Shown one piece after another: positions 62,201-64,000 of a DNA stretch of 64,000 nt. A program made the position numbers and the translations under genes. The notes beneath the pieces were generated by a model. It was given only the letters and a program-made list of their open reading frames with translations, did no database searches and was not told the DNA's origin. Numbering within the stretch: position 1 is the stretch's first letter; each line of letters begins with the position of its first letter. Source of the DNA: Trichoplax adhaerens (lineage: Eukaryota; Placozoa; Uniplacotomia; Trichoplacea; Trichoplacidae); assembly GCF_000150275.1 (NCBI RefSeq), contig NW_002060948.1, positions 4,250,395 through 4,314,394 of the forward strand, given 5' to 3'.

Positions 62201-64000
62201 ATCCTTTTAGAATGCAGCAGACTAATTGAAATTTATAATAGATGTACATATTATAAACAACATTATTCCTGACATACATGAAAATCAAAGCTATAATTAG
62301 CAATGAAGCAGTAGTAGTCATGATAAAGTAATTATAAATAACCGCATAACATTACTTACAATAATAGTTTATCTTGCAATGGTGTTATTTTCATTCAAGC
62401 CTATGATCTCAGTCTCTACAGCCTTTTTTATGATTGTAGTTATGCGACTGAACATTCCATCACGATAACAAAACTGTAAATCAACCTTTATTTCATACGG
62501 GCCGAGACCACTATACATGAATGGCAACCAATGTATTACACTGATTTGTTCTTATAGTAAATTACAGTATATTATTATTTGATAAATAATAGGGCAACGT
62601 TGATATATTAAGCAGAATTACCTTGGGATTACATCCGAACTTCGTGAATAAGTAGGTAGTGTAGTACGAGATACGGATAAGCAAAATGAGTTAAGTTGTT
62701 GGCGAGTTTATTTTTAATGATCGAACAGGTCACGAAACGATTGTTGAAGGTGACGTCTGTGATGGAGGGTTCGAAGAGTTAGATAATGTGGTTTTAGTTG
62801 CCATGCAGAGAATTGCACAATGGGCTTAAGAAAAGAGGACACTTTATTGTAGATTGTAGTTAGGTACAGTGTGATAATTACGGTAGGTCAGCGTGGTAGC
62901 TGCCGTGAGTAAAGTGTGAATACTAACTGTGACTAATAATGCAACTTAACAAATCTAAGGTAGAAAACGGCAGTATTTATAGCTATGGTATTAGAACACA
63001 TGCAGAGAACATGATTGTAGGATTAGATACAACATATACCATAACAGGTAATAGAATAGCAGATGATTGTAGAAAATAGTGAGGACTGTAATAACTAAAT
63101 GTAGTAAGCCATATTTGAATGTGATGCGAACAGACTGTAGATATGTCTAAATATAAGATCAATACAACATGTTTATATTTAAGAGTAGAATATAGTTACA
63201 GTATATTCTAAATACACTGTAACGTCATCGACCCATACTTGGGTATTAACTTCAGGAAATGACTAGTAAAGTCGACAATTATACGAGTATAATCTTATAT
63301 AAAATTCTACAAAAATGTATTTACTGCAATGGCGGTAATTAATGAAATAGGGTATACTTGTGTAATGAAATGAAAAGTGTAGAGATCAATCTACAAAACT
63401 TTAACAAACTTTGATTCTACTTTCATTGCACTCCGGTCGACTTAACGAAACTTTGACACAAAATAAAATTTGGGGAAATAATCGAACAACAATTTATTAC
63501 AAAACAAAATGGAGAGAAGTATAAACCGAACAACCTTACAAATACTTAGCTTTAAGTATTAATAAATGTTACGGTTCATAATTACCGTAAATAAAAAAAA
63601 AAAGATATTCATATTTTTTTTCTAAAGTAGAGTTGTGATATGTCAAGTCGTTAATGGATTTCCATTAACGAATGTGTAATAAAGATTGTCACACTTGATT
63701 AGTGAGTTGTTAAGTAACAAGTCTAGTTGATTTGTTAATTGGAGTAAGAGTGGTAAACACTCAATATTAATTTACAGATATTTATTCTATACTGACTATC
63801 ATAAATATATGTTATACAAAACCAAGTATATTATAAATAGAATTATGCCGATAGAAACTGGCACAGGTATATAAGAGCGTGCCTTTAATCATAGAAGGAG
63901 GTCTGATATTACATTGCCAAGTAGTATATTCTATCGTTCGAATAAAGAGGATTTATGAAGTCATCTGGATATACTCATTGCTGAATAAGGTCGTATACTA
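62201..64000. other. Right-end region, no gene established
   Basis: No EGF exon. One short plus-strand frame at 62695-62829 reads like protein (see findings). Poly-A/T runs lie near 63590-63620, and a TATATAAG-like box near 63869. Nothing else is recognised. Confidence 0.4.
63649..63670. repeat. Perfect 10-bp inverted repeat (hairpin)
   Basis: CGTTAATGGA, a 2-base loop, then TCCATTAACG. It could be a chance hairpin, a binding site or part of a small inverted-repeat element; no terminal duplication was found. Confidence 0.5.

Noticed and set aside
1-64000. CRISPR array, tRNA, rRNA or bacterial operon
   Set aside because: The regular repeats are EGF exons with introns and a coding pattern, not short identical repeats with spacers; no cloverleaf or rRNA core was recognised by eye.

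Overview
The window is AT-rich, intron-rich metazoan DNA. It is dominated by minus-strand genes made of EGF-domain exons. Almost every EGF exon is flanked by GT...AG introns in phase 1, and introns are mostly 70-350 bp. A compact, AT-rich early-branching animal fits best; a placozoan such as Trichoplax or Hoilungia is my guess, from style rather than from any database match. No prokaryotic operon, rRNA, tRNA or CRISPR is visible.

Layout on the minus strand, low to high coordinate: (1) 1196-3568, a three-exon gene whose last exon encodes a tyrosine-recombinase-like fold. (2) 5397-23833, gene A, about 50 exons and about 3,370 codons: signal peptide, MNNL-like Notch-ligand N-terminal domain, 25 one-exon EGF domains, a Delta/Jagged-type EGF1-EGF2 block, about 40 more EGF domains, a Jagged-type VWC domain, a Jagged-type juxtamembrane domain, a transmembrane helix and a cytoplasmic tail. 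It reads as a Jagged/Serrate-like Notch ligand whose DSL module has been opened up by EGF exons. It also carries one in-frame TGA. (3) 25894-26444 and 39576-40120, two copies of one solo LTR in opposite orientation. (4) 28895-36891, a decayed copy of the gene A head. (5) 40516-60278, gene B: a near-identical recent copy of the gene A head (54-60.4 kb), a mosaic EGF middle, an older paralogue of the EGF1-EGF2 and EGF block (47.3-51.4 kb), then a MUC4-like end (NIDO, AMOP, VWD, EGF_CA repeats, SEA, transmembrane helix, tail). All exons are phase-compatible, so B could be one gene of about 3,700 codons. (6) 59235-60019, a third solo LTR inside intron 1 of gene B.

Together this is a Notch-ligand-like cluster growing by segmental and tandem duplication, exon loss and recombination between EGF exons. 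The symmetric 1-1 exons let EGF units be gained, lost or skipped without breaking the frame. Both intact ends are single-pass membrane proteins with extracellular EGF arrays, so the products are probably cell-surface ligands, receptors or adhesion proteins.

All exon boundaries were read by eye from splice signals, frame and homology between copies. No alignment, profile search or transcript data was available.
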